Source: Seison nebaliae
Lineage: Eukaryota > Rotifera > Pararotatoria > Seisonacea > Seisonidae
Length of the DNA stretch: 64,000 bases
Direction of reading: 5' to 3'
NCBI GenBank assembly: GCA_023231475.1
Contig: JALJEE010002733.1
Span: 62,001-126,000 of the forward strand
This document shows, one piece after another, positions 25,273 to 34,627 of the stretch (position 1 is its first letter; each line of letters opens with the position of its first letter). The notes under the pieces are model-generated. The model saw only the letters and a program-made list of their open reading frames with translations, ran no database searches and was not told where the DNA came from. The position numbers were made by a program, and so were the translations under genes.

Positions 25273-25467
25273 TCATTTCGTCCATTTGGTCAATTCGAGT
25301 GACATATCAAAATGGAATGTGTCTCTTTTAAAAACTAATTCAATCATCAATCTATCACGCAATAGAATGCTGGTAATTGGATGGAACTCTGTCTCATCGA
25401 ATGATGGTCTTATGTCGAATCTTTTAAATAAATCTTTAAGCAATTGGAATCTCACTTTCGTGCTCAT
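25273..25467 (-). CDS. Possible 64-residue protein, unrecognised
   Basis: A complete ATG-to-TGA ORF (MSTKVRFQLLKDLFKRFDIR...) ending KWTK, 124 bp upstream of MTHFR on the same strand. The composition is balanced and amphipathic, with alternating charged and hydrophobic residues (LLRDRLMIELVFKRDTFHFD), unlike the low-complexity ORFs in the deserts. I see no domain, signal or membrane segment. A 66-codon ORF overlaps it on the plus strand, so coding status is uncertain; it may instead be 5' UTR of MTHFR. Confidence 0.35.
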   Translation of the reverse strand: MSTKVRFQLLKDLFKRFDIRPSFDETEFHPITSILLRDRLMIELVFKRDTFHFDMSLELTKWTK

Positions 25468-25489
25468 ATTTTATCTCTTCTACTAAAAT

Positions 25490-26457
25490 TCATCTTTTTC
25501 ATCTTATCAAATCTTTAAATTGAAAGCTTCGTTTATGAATTAAATGAATTTTAAAAGAGGAGATAACAGTTGGAAAAAGGCGTCATTTTTCAGGTAAATA
25601 AAAGTCTAACAAATCTACTTGTAAGGTTTCCTGTGTAAAAATCTTTCAATGAAAATCGAGTGTAAAAATGTAAAAATATCATTCGCAAATTTCATAAAAT
25701 ATTTCAAGAGAAATTTATATATCTCTTTTCCCAACTCTTTTTCATTAAATCATTCATAAATATTAACAATTTTCATTTACATAATTCTTTCAAATTGATA
25801 ATAACAGTTTTTTTTTTCACATTCTATTACAGATGATATTATCTTCTGAATGATTTCTCCTAATGTTTTATATATAAACAATTATTACAATGGATAGAAA
25901 GAAATTATCTCACAAATTAAAAAAATTATTTTTAAACATCTCACTATTGTCAGTAAAACAGTCCAAATTATATATAGACTAAACGTTGATTCTGACAGAA
26001 ATATCAATTAAATTAAATTCCGAATTTTCCCTCTAATAAATCAATAATCGTCGGATTAATTTATTCGTATACTCCAATTATGTTATTAATGTAATGGATA
26101 CTATTGAGAGAGAAAGAGTTAGTTTGTTTGTATGGAAAATTGATAGAATTATTATTAATTTTTTTCACTTGTCCAAGAATTAGTGAACATTTTATATTTA
26201 TCGGTTGAGAGAAAAGTTGAGTAGTTGTCCCAAAAATATTTTCAATAATTTTTTGGCTAGTTATCTAATTATTGTGGAAGTTTAAAGGTGGAAGTTTTAA
26301 TTTCGAGGAAAGAATGATGAGAAGATTATGAGATAGAATAAGAAAGAGAAATATTATTGAAATTAGAAGCTGAGAGAATGTAGATGAATTATAATTGAAG
26401 TTCGACTAAATTGTTAGATAAGTACAAAGTGAAAGTTGAGTCGGATGAAAGTGAAGA
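25490..26457. other. Intergenic region upstream of the NYN ribonuclease gene
   Basis: About 970 bp of A+T-rich sequence with no ORF or splice-supported exon. It presumably carries the divergent promoters of the small minus-strand ORF/MTHFR unit and the NYN gene. Confidence 0.5.
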
Positions 26458-27942
26458 ATGGTGAAGAGAAAGGTGAAACCGATAACTGTACGAGCGAGTA
26501 TTCAAAGAAAGAAAAGTTCTGATTTGATTATTTGCGATGAGCATTGGAAGGAATTGTCCAATTCACAATTAGTAAAGAAACCCGTCTTTCAATCCGTCAG
26601 AAAAAAAAGTTTAATTGCGAAGAAAAAGAGGAGAAGAATAGCTAATAAAGATAATCCTCCTCGTAAACATATCGATGATGATGATGATGATGATGATGAT
26701 ATAATATATATTGATGAAGATGGTAAAAAGGAATCGAAGAATTTCATGAGAAAACGGCAGAATATTTTCAATACAAATATTCCAGTAAAGTTTCAGAAAA
26801 AAAAACCGAATCAAGAATTGAAAAAGAAGAATCACTTGACTAATAATCAAAGTACGATTATTGCTAAGAAAAGTATATTGAGTTCGTGGTTCTCTCCAAA
26901 AATTGAGGAAGGAGAAAAGAAAGATGATAAAATTCCCAATAATGATAATATAACGACATCGAATATGAAAACAAATATTGAAACGAAAATAAAAAGGAAT
27001 ATCGAGAAGAATAAGAAAGAAGATGATAAAACGAAGAAAGTGATTGAAAATAAAAATAAAAAATCAATTGAAAAAACATCTCCAACGATAACGACAAAGA
27101 ATAAATTGAAGAAATTGGAAACAATTTCGACCATTCCCAACAAATCGGAAAGTACAATAAATAATAATGATGAAATGGATAGATCGATTAAATTGAGGGA
27201 GATGATGAAACAATGGGAAGATGAATGTGAAGATGATATTGATAATATGAAATTGGATAACGATATTGAATCAACGACAAGTAATGATCATCCAACTGAC
27301 GAGGATGAGAATAATATAGAAAATATTGAAAATTGTATAAAAACTGTTAAAAAGAAATTTTTCCGTTCAGTTGTCATTGATGGAATGAATGTGATGAATA
27401 ATAAGAGAAGGAATCGTAACGATAAGTCCGATATTTGGAAATTAATTTCTGCCGTCAAATACTTTCATGATAAGGCGAATGTAATCGTTGTAATGCCACT
27501 TCGAGTGTTTAGTAGTTTGAAACAGAATGGAAATTTTCGAGAGATCTCTTATATAATTCGTCTAATTCAAATGGATAATTTAGTCCTCACTCCTCACAAA
27601 GTCACTTCTTCTCGTTCTTATAATTCATATGACGATCGGTTCTCCATCAATAATTATTCTCTTTTTATACTTAAAATTTTTTTTTAGATATATTCTTGAT
27701 GTTGCTCTTTTAATGAATGCAATTATTATCAGTAATGATTCCTTCCGCGATTTATCTTCAACTAACGAACGATATGAGAATCATGTGAGGAATTTGTTTG
27801 TATTCAATTTTTTGAAATTATTTCTTATTTCTTCATTTTTAGATTAGTTGGTTTTTCATTCCTCCACCGAGTATTTCTACCAGCATCTGATCCCAACGGA
27901 CGAAATGGGAAACATTTGAAAGAATTATTAAACGAGTCATAA
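26458..27942 (+). CDS. NYN-domain endoribonuclease (Regnase / N4BP1 / KHNYN type)
   Basis: Family members cleave mRNA or viral RNA with a PIN-like, Mg-dependent NYN domain. Exons 26458-27638, 27688-27795 and 27843-27942, with introns of 49 and 47 nt in frame, give 462 residues. Residues 1-295 are a disordered Lys/Asn/Asp-rich tail with a nine-Asp run (encoded by a GAT repeat near 26671-26700) and basic clusters (KKKRRRIANK) able to act as nuclear signals. The C-terminal NYN domain (about 300-460) keeps the acidic site: VVIDGMNVM (Asp308, Asn311), SYDDRYILDV (Asp392/393) and IIISNDSFRDL (Asp411), then FLPASDPNGRNGKHLKELL. All metal-binding positions of Regnase-1 are present, so an active nuclease is expected. 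There is no CCCH zinc finger after the NYN domain; it ends the protein, as in N4BP1/KHNYN. No KH-like domain is visible to me. Confidence 0.88.
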
Positions 27943-27946
27943 TAAA
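27941..27946 (+). terminator. Poly(A) signal overlapping the NYN stop codon
   Basis: The gene ends TCATAATAAA: the AATAAA begins inside the TAA stop, implying a 3' UTR of only a few tens of bases running into the convergent minus-strand exon. Confidence 0.5.
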
Positions 27947-27948
27947 AT

Positions 27949-28183
27949 CTAATTATTATCAATCTCATCTAAATACGACCTCATTTTATTTATTGTTTTT
28001 TTTTCTTCTTTACTTCTTAATTGAAAAACCATAAATTTTCTTCCCTCTGGATCAGGTTCATTTCTTTGACGGAATAATTTCTCGATTCTGATAAATTTTG
28101 TGAATATGTCGAAACCGTTTTCAATATCATTATGAAGAAAAGACACGTTGCAATCATTACAAATCTTTTCATTTATTGTTCTT
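27949..28183 (-). CDS. 3' exon of an unrecognised minus-strand gene
   Basis: An open frame reading RTINEKICNDCNVSF... and ending KMRSYLDEIDNN* begins after a plausible acceptor (TTTTAATAG). It has no ATG of its own near the 5' end, so it looks like a terminal coding exon. The chain is charged and helical (IEKLFRQRNEPDPEGRKFMV) with one CxxC pair; no family is recognised. One in-frame 5' partner would be a minus-strand stretch ending at 28275 before GTATAA (reading KLEIISPYQNYGRETTVNF), giving a 91-nt intron, but no start codon is found for it and part of the region may belong to the CNBD2 gene. It stops 6 bp from the NYN stop, tail to tail. Confidence 0.45.
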
Positions 28184-28231
28184 CTATTAAAATTCTTTAA
28201 TTAATTTCTTTATTCATAAAACTAATAATGT

Positions 28232-28268
28232 CGGAAAGAAGAATGGACTATCGTCCATTCTGTTTCCG
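28232..28268. other. 37-nt hairpin-forming inverted repeat
   Basis: CGGAAA (28232-28237) and GAATGGAC (28241-28248) pair with GTCCATTC (28253-28260) and TTTCCG (28263-28268) around a TATC loop, with a small internal loop: 14 base pairs in 37 nt. It lies between the minus-strand exon and the CNBD2 gene. It is too short for a normal pre-miRNA. Confidence 0.5.
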
Positions 28269-28504
28269 TTATACAAGAAATTAACAGTTGTTTCCCTTCC
28301 ATAGTTTTGATAAGGAGAAATAATTTCAAGTTTATTGATATCAATATTGATTATGTCAATAAAAGGAAAACGATAAGGAAATTATTATCCGTCCACCCCA
28401 AATCTCCACAAATGAATCGATGAGAAAATGAAGAAAACTTAAAAAATTTCCTTAAATTTTTTTTACTATAAATTCTCTTTTTGAGAGATAATCATTTAAT
28501 TGTG

Positions 28505-30639
28505 ATGGATGCATTATTAATAAAATTTGATCGAATGCTCTTCAATAAAGGCCAAGATCGTTCATTTTTCAATTAGTTGTTTTTTCAATAAAATTTTTCT
28601 CATTCGAAATAGTCTCAACCGATGAATTGGTATCAAATCGAATGAAAGAAATTCTTTTGATGACAACCAGTCGGAGTAAATTTGAGATGACCATGTCGAC
28701 GATGATGTCTGGGAATAGTATGAAATGTTTAGAAGTTGGAACATCCTCATGGAATTGTCTTTGATCAATTAAATGATTTTTTGAAAGATGTTGACGGAAA
28801 TGCATCCGGATGAATTTCGTAAAAAATTTCGTAGTAATTTAACGAGTACGGAACGATTTCGAAATGCCATTCGAACAGTTTTAATATTCGTCAAATTCTC
28901 GTTATGTGCTCGCAGGTATTTCCTTGATCGTTATCTTCTTCCTGGAACGGAGGAAGATATTCGATTAGACTTTGAAGAGATGTCGATAATGCAACATAAC
29001 GGATTGGAACAATTGAGATTAACAGCTGGACATGTTACTTATAAAATTATTTTTTCTTTAATTTCTTTTTACTTTTCAGTTAGATAAGAATGTATTACAT
29101 AGTTTACTTCTATTACCACAAAAGAGACGTGATGATGATTATAGAACGATTTATAATTATATTAATAATCTTCGAGATTTTCGAGCGATTTTCGAATCAT
29201 CTATTATTTATGATGTGGCGAAAACGATTTCATATGAAAGGTCTCATTTATTGTCTGTGATAAAATAATGGAAATGACAGATATGATCATGGTCGAGTAT
29301 TAGTATGGCAAAACAAACGACCGGAAATGATATATTATTTGATTTCAGGTCGAATTCGTCTGATCCGTCAATTATCCTCCACATGTTCATACAAAGTCTA
29401 TGGGGAAATTGATCGTCCACAATTATTATTTTCTGATTTCTTCACCAACAACATTGAAGATACGACCGATTACATATATGTGACGAAAGGTCTCATCGAA
29501 TTGCTGGTATTGGAAGGAGATGAGTTCAATAACTTCTTCAAACAAACCATTTCAAATCCTTCACGATTTATCAGTCAATCATCCTTACTTTCAAAATTCC
29601 CGTTAGCTGATTTGGATGCGAAAGATATATTTATGAAATATTTTCAGTTTATTTTATTTTTTCATTTGAAACTTTTTTTCCATTTTTATTTTTAGTTCTG
29701 GTGAGATTATTGTAAATAACGCCTATGCGTCACCTTTCGTTTTCTATGTAAAATCGGTTCGATTTTCAATTATCATTAACTAAAAATAATTTTTACTTTT
29801 CTTTCTTTGTCATTTCTACAACGAAATGGAATTGTCTTATTTGTTAGGGCTCAGCAAATGTGTTTCGGAAACAATTTGTTTTAAACACGAAAAATGAAAA
29901 GTTGAAGAATGTGGATGAATATGTTCGAATTCTTAATTCATCGCAGAAAGATTGTCGCCAACGTTTTTCATTTGATATTCTGATGGTTAAGTTGTGGAGT
30001 TGATTAATTGACAGATTTAACTGAATTGAAACGAAGAAGAAAGAAAAGTAAAGTGACGTTGTTGGGTGGGAATGATAACACGAAGAAAATGGAAGAGAAG
30101 CCAAAAACGAGCGGACAGTTCGAAAATTTTTAAATGAGTAAATTTTCTCATTTTTTGTATAACCTTCCAAAAAAAATTACCTCAAATTACGAAAAAAAAC
30201 AAAATGTATTTAGGAAAACATTGAAAAGTTCATTAATCAAATTGCCTCAAATTACTGCTGAGAAGAAGAAGCAAATGTTCGATGTAAAAGAATCGTTAGT
30301 TCTTATTGAACGTCTGGAAACTGGGCAGATTTTCGTTAGTTTAATGATGTTTCGTATAAAGTAATTTTTTGAGGAAAACATGTTGTCTAGGGATTAGAAG
30401 ATCTGAATGAGAGGAAGATGAAGAATAAACAATGGAGAAAGAATCATTATCTAATTGTTCGTATGATGATTTGTATTTCGATCAGGAAAATGGAAAGTTT
30501 TATTTTTTTCATACCTTTCTAGATGAGTTGTGCAAGTGAAATCATATTCATCAGGAAACGAGTCATACGTCACACTGATAATTTCCAATTATCTATCCAA
30601 TTGAAGAATCATGTTAGAGAATTCATTCCATTCCATTAG
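28505..30639 (+). CDS. Cyclic nucleotide-binding domain protein, CNBD2-like, eleven exons
   Basis: Exons 28505-28559, 28613-28734, 28788-29033, 29080-29240, 29281-29646, 29696-29756, 29848-29953, 30015-30117, 30214-30334, 30391-30456 and 30523-30639 are joined over ten introns of 40-96 nt. All phases agree and give 507 residues. Residues 1-160 are helical and basic. A first CNB-type beta-roll is at about 165-275 (RDFRAIFESSIIYDVAKTIS, then VLVWQNKRPEMIYYLISGRI). A second is at about 310-500 (FHSGEIIVNNAYASPFVFYVKSGSA, later ETGQIFGLED and MSCASEIIFIRK). The order of paired CNB folds resembles CNBD2, a cAMP-related protein of mammalian sperm. The canonical phosphate-binding cassette (FGE...RxA) is not visible, so ligand binding may be lost. 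The start and the exon 2/3 and 8/9 junctions are the least certain; a further upstream exon starting MSERRMDYRPF (28230) is possible. Confidence 0.75.
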
Positions 30640-31235
30640 AATCATTCTGTTTGATTTTATGTAAATTTCATTCGACTTCATTCGATTTCACTCGTTAATG
30701 AAACATTAATCCACAATATAATTATTTAATTTAATTATATTTCTCTCTGAATTCCATCAAACTAATTGATTGAATCGGTTTGGGAAAGGCTAAGCAATAT
30801 TTGGATGAACGTACGTCGGAAAATAATTTGATTGAGAAGTTTAAGTGGCAAAACTATAAAAAATCGACATACCGTCTTTCGGTGGAGAATCGCCATACCC
30901 CAATGATCAATTAACGATGATTAGAGTGAAAATAGAAATTGTTGAGATAATAAAATGTCTGTTCATCTTTAAAGGTTTTCCTTTCACGGTCAATGAATCG
31001 TTTCATTCCGGAACCGTTTGTCAATTAAGTTGATAAAAATTTTTCTTTTTAAACTTGCATGAATGAAATGTTTACATATAATTTGTTGATAGATAGTAGG
31101 AGTAGAAAAAAAGGAGGAGAAAAATTTTCTTTTTCCCATTGATAAGCATTTCTTTCACGTCAATATGTATGATAATGAGCAATCGAGATAAACGTATTTC
31201 TTCATTTCGTATTATAATTTAATAGAATTAGAAAA
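30640..31235. other. Spacer between CNBD2-like and SLC16 genes
   Basis: About 600 bp with no supportable exon. It carries the 3' end of the CNBD2-like gene and the SLC16 promoter. A slightly G+C-richer patch at 30770-30910 shows no RNA-gene structure that I can recognise. Confidence 0.5.
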
Positions 31236-33109
31236 ATGAATAACGAGGAACTTTCGTCATCAAATCAATTTTCCAATAAACACGATCTTAGAACTATCAT
31301 CAATTCTGATAATCATGACAACAATACGAACGATAATGAAAATGACACTCAACCCATTGATCGAGGCAGGGCTTGGTTTGTCTTATTGGGTGCTTTTGTT
31401 ACCAGTTTCTTTGGTATTGGATTTTACAAGGCTTTCCCCATCGTGTTTAATCATCTCATTGTCGACTTCAATTCCACCGTTCAAAGCGTCAGTATCGTAA
31501 CAGCATTATCTTCATCAATCTCAGCATTAACCGGTCCTGTTGCAGCTATGGCGGCTGATCGATTTACTGAGAGAAACGTCTCACTATTTGGAGCATTTCT
31601 TATGACGATTTCATATTCTCTCAATTATTTCGTCATTTATTTCCATCTCTTTTATATTACTTTTTTCTTTCACGGTTTGTAATTTCCATTAAAATCACAT
31701 ACTTTCCCATTTCTTCTCAGGTATAGGAATGGGTTTGGTCTTTACATCCACCTTCAGCATGTTGAACAAATCATTCACCAAACGACGAATGCTTGCTAAC
31801 GGTTTAGCTACAACCGGAGATGGTTTTATTCTTCTATTTAAAATAAAATTTATTATTTCTTTTAAGCTTTGGCGTCACTCGTTATGCCATTAATGAACTA
31901 TTGGCTAATTCGTGAGTTTACTATTCATGGCTATTTCCTGATTTTTGGCGGTATGTTAAGTCATCTAATATTCTGTAGTTTTCTATTAAAATCAACAATT
32001 TCCGAAAGCATTCCAATTGAACGACCGAGTAGTTTCGATATCCAATTATCAATCTCAAGAAAACGTTCTTTATCCGTTCAACGATTACGCAACGAATCGG
32101 TCGTATTAGGAATTTCGGGTGGACTAGATCTGCTACCTAAATCGAACAACGGTCTGACTCGTTCACGATCACATATTGTCGATCATTCAACTGATGACCA
32201 TTTAATAGAAAAATATCATAAGAATAGTTGTACTCTTGTCACGTTCATGGAACCGGATAATAATTCAACTACCATTAATGTCGATGAAAATACAACATTG
32301 ACGAATGCGAACAAAACCACTAGATCATCAACTAATAATACTAATAAGAGATGGAATAGATTTATGCCATCGAAAATTCTTTATCAAATTACAGATACTC
32401 AATTCTCTTTCTTCCTTCTAATTCGATCATTTGCTGCTATTGCACTGGCTGGTTCCGGTATGGGCATTGTTGCCTATGCAATTGACGAACGAAAATTATC
32501 GGAAATCGACGTTTCTTTCTATTTCTCAAATTTTTTATTCTTCTTCATTTTCTTTAGGCGATTTGGTTGTTGAATATTGGAGGGATTACTGAAATAGTCA
32601 TGAAAATTATTTTGAGTTTATTATTGGACGATTTGAAACATTATGAATATATAATTCTCATCTTTGGTTATCTCTCATCTGCATTGACCTTATTCTTCCT
32701 CGTTTACTGTACCACATTTGTTAGTTCTTCTTCCTTAACTAAAATCTGTCCTAACTAAAATTTCCCTTTTCAGTTAACAATTTGTTTATGTTTCGTCGTT
32801 TTTCGTTGTAGCGTCAGTATTTGGTTAACGATTGGAATGACCGTTTTAGCTGACATGAGTTCAAGTGAAATGATGAATACTACCGTAGGCTTAAGTAGTT
32901 TGGCAATGGGTCTGTCTCTTCTCATCGGTCTACCAATTTTCGGTTAACACCATTAATTTTCCATAATATTTTCGAAGATAATTCTTCTCTTTAAAGGATT
33001 CATTCATGACCTATTTCATTCTTATCGTTACAGTTTCTGGTTCGGTAGCAGTGGTTGTGGTTTGGCATCACTATTGTCTTGTATATATGCCATGAAATAC
33101 ACTTCCTAA
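31236..33109 (+). CDS. SLC16-family (monocarboxylate-type) transporter
   Basis: Major-facilitator transporter of the plasma membrane; the family moves lactate, pyruvate, ketone bodies, aromatic amino acids or other small solutes, and the substrate is not predictable here. Exons 31236-31674, 31721-31822, 31867-32510, 32558-32719, 32774-32942 and 32997-33109, with introns of 44-54 nt all in frame, give 542 residues. A polar Asn/Asp-rich N-terminus leads to DRGRAWFVLLGAFVTSFF, a variant of the SLC16 signature DG(G/S)WGW at TM1. TM2-6 follow (KAFPIVF, GIGMGLVFTSTFSMLNKSF, LANGLATTGDALASLVMP), then a long cytosolic Ser/Arg/Asn-rich loop (about residues 210-310, as usual between TM6 and TM7) and TM7-12 from FFLLIRSFAAIALAGSGMGI to the C-terminus. 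Start ATG after an A-rich leader. It converges on SLC35A with 270 bp between stops. Confidence 0.85.
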
Positions 33110-33117
33110 CGACAGGA

Positions 33118-33123
33118 AATAAA
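33118..33123 (+). terminator. Poly(A) signal of the SLC16 gene
   Basis: AATAAA begins 9 nt after the TAA stop of the SLC16 gene, giving a very short 3' UTR. Confidence 0.55.
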
Positions 33124-33378
33124 AATTACAAATAATAATGAGAAGAACATGATTTTATTTAAAGACGATTATTTTTCCATTCTTTTTTTTTCAGAATTTT
33201 TTCAAATAATTTCCGTCGTGCCAAAATAAAAAATTATATTAAGAAAACTTTTTGTAAATAAAAGAAATGTATAATGGATATGGAAGTGACATATGAGAGG
33301 ATGGTGGTAGGTCGACTTTAGCTTTTAATTAAACGTTAATTTCCGCAGTAACCTCAATTCCACGAATAAAAATTGGAA

Positions 33379-33384
33379 TTTATT
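33379..33384 (-). terminator. Poly(A) signal overlapping the SLC35A stop codon
   Basis: The minus-strand gene ends CCAAAATAAATT, so the TAA stop lies within AATAAA, the same overlap as in the NYN gene. Another signal further on may be the one really used. Confidence 0.4.
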
Positions 33385-34627
33385 TTGGAATTTGATGATC
33401 GGATGGATTGGAGCAAAATAATATTGTTCGAATATAATCGGGCTTATTATACAATAAGGTTGAAATGATAACAATAAATGTACCGAAATAAAAAGCCAAA
33501 GTAACAATGGAATCATTTGGCATAAAGATTGCCGAGAAGATTGTCACAATAATAATGGAAATAGAAACGGAATAACTTTTAATAATATTATCAGCATATT
33601 TAATAGTTGCTGCAACTAATAGACCACCAGCACTCTGGATTAATATAATGATAATGACAAGATAATCATATCCGATGAAGAATCCTTTTATTTCAACATC
33701 CTTCCGATTATTGAGAAAGATGGCTATAAAACTGAAGATGATACTGAAAAAACTCAATTGGAAATTTCTTTCCCAGATTGATTGAACAGAATGTTTCAAT
33801 AGTTTTTCGAAATAGACGGACGAAAATCCAGATAGAATACATGAAAGAATCACAGCGGCGGAGCCATAAGAAACATTCTTCATTTTTTGTTTGCTCATTT
33901 TGACTTCGTCCAACTTCTCTTCATGCGCACGACGGAATCGTCGTGCCATTGTCATATTGATGAAACGAGTATCATTATTATTAATATGAATATTGATTTG
34001 TTGTTGGAACATTTCGTTGAGTGTTTGATTCTTTAACTGGAATGAATTTATTCCAATTTTCTTATTCGTCTCTTTCGATGATTGAGTCTGAATGATTGTC
34101 ACACCGAAGAAGAGAAGGATTAGTGCAAACCATTGAACACCAAATTTCTTTCTTAAAAGAAATTTCATGAATATTGCCGTGGTCAACAACTTCAGTTGAC
34201 TGGCTGCCTAAATCGAATAGAATGGAAGAATTAAATTTTAATTTTTGTTAATCAAAGAATAAACTTGGAAAGTCGCCGCGTCCAAATATGAGATAGCGAT
34301 GTACAATAAATTGTTTTGAAAGGTAAATGTGAATGCGGGAACGATAATCTTCAACGTATCCATCGCATTCTTCGTGTACATATTGTGAATGGAATGTGCG
34401 AATTGTCCGACGGAGAATTTGGCGTCTGACATCATCATTAACCAAATACAAACAACAAATTTTACAATTTCCGCCATCGCTACTGCGGTTGAGGTAATGT
34501 ATGGATTAGTATTCCTAATTCTCGAATATCTTAACATGAGTGAATTCGCCGAATTCTGCACAATCAGCAAACAAACGACGCTCTTTTTAACACAATCGTT
34601 CACATTATGATTTGCACCAATCGACAT
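33380..34627 (-). CDS. SLC35A-family nucleotide-sugar transporter (UDP-GlcNAc / UDP-Gal type)
   Basis: Exchanges a UDP-sugar for UMP across the Golgi or ER membrane to feed glycosylation. Exons 34627-34265 and 34207-33380, with a 57-nt intron in phase 0, give 396 residues. SLC35A hallmarks in order: LLIVQNSANSLMLRYSR, STAVAMAEIVKFVVC, the substrate-channel block YLDAATFQ|AASQLKLLTTAIF spanning the splice site (human YLDAATFQVTYQLKILTTALF), SGFSSVYFEKLLKHSVQSIW, RNFQLSFFSI, GGLLVAATIKYADNIIKSYS and SISIIIVTIFSAIF. About ten membrane segments are expected. A hydrophilic loop of roughly 70 residues (QSSKETNKK... to KQKMKNVS) between TM4 and TM5 is longer than in human SLC35A2/A3. A2, A3 and A4/A5 cannot be told apart with confidence; the YLDAATFQ and KYADN blocks fit A2/A3. 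Confidence 0.9.

Noticed and set aside
28230-28430. Plus-strand open stretches (MSERRMDYRPF..., then VLIRRNNFKFIDI...) as extra CNBD2 exons
   Set aside because: Phases do not connect cleanly to the exon at 28505 except by one skip, and the minus strand is equally open; left unresolved.
32667-32682. Match to the start of miR-9 (TCTTTGGTTATCT)
   Set aside because: It lies inside a coding exon of the SLC16 gene (IFGYLS) and no complementary hairpin arm is present.
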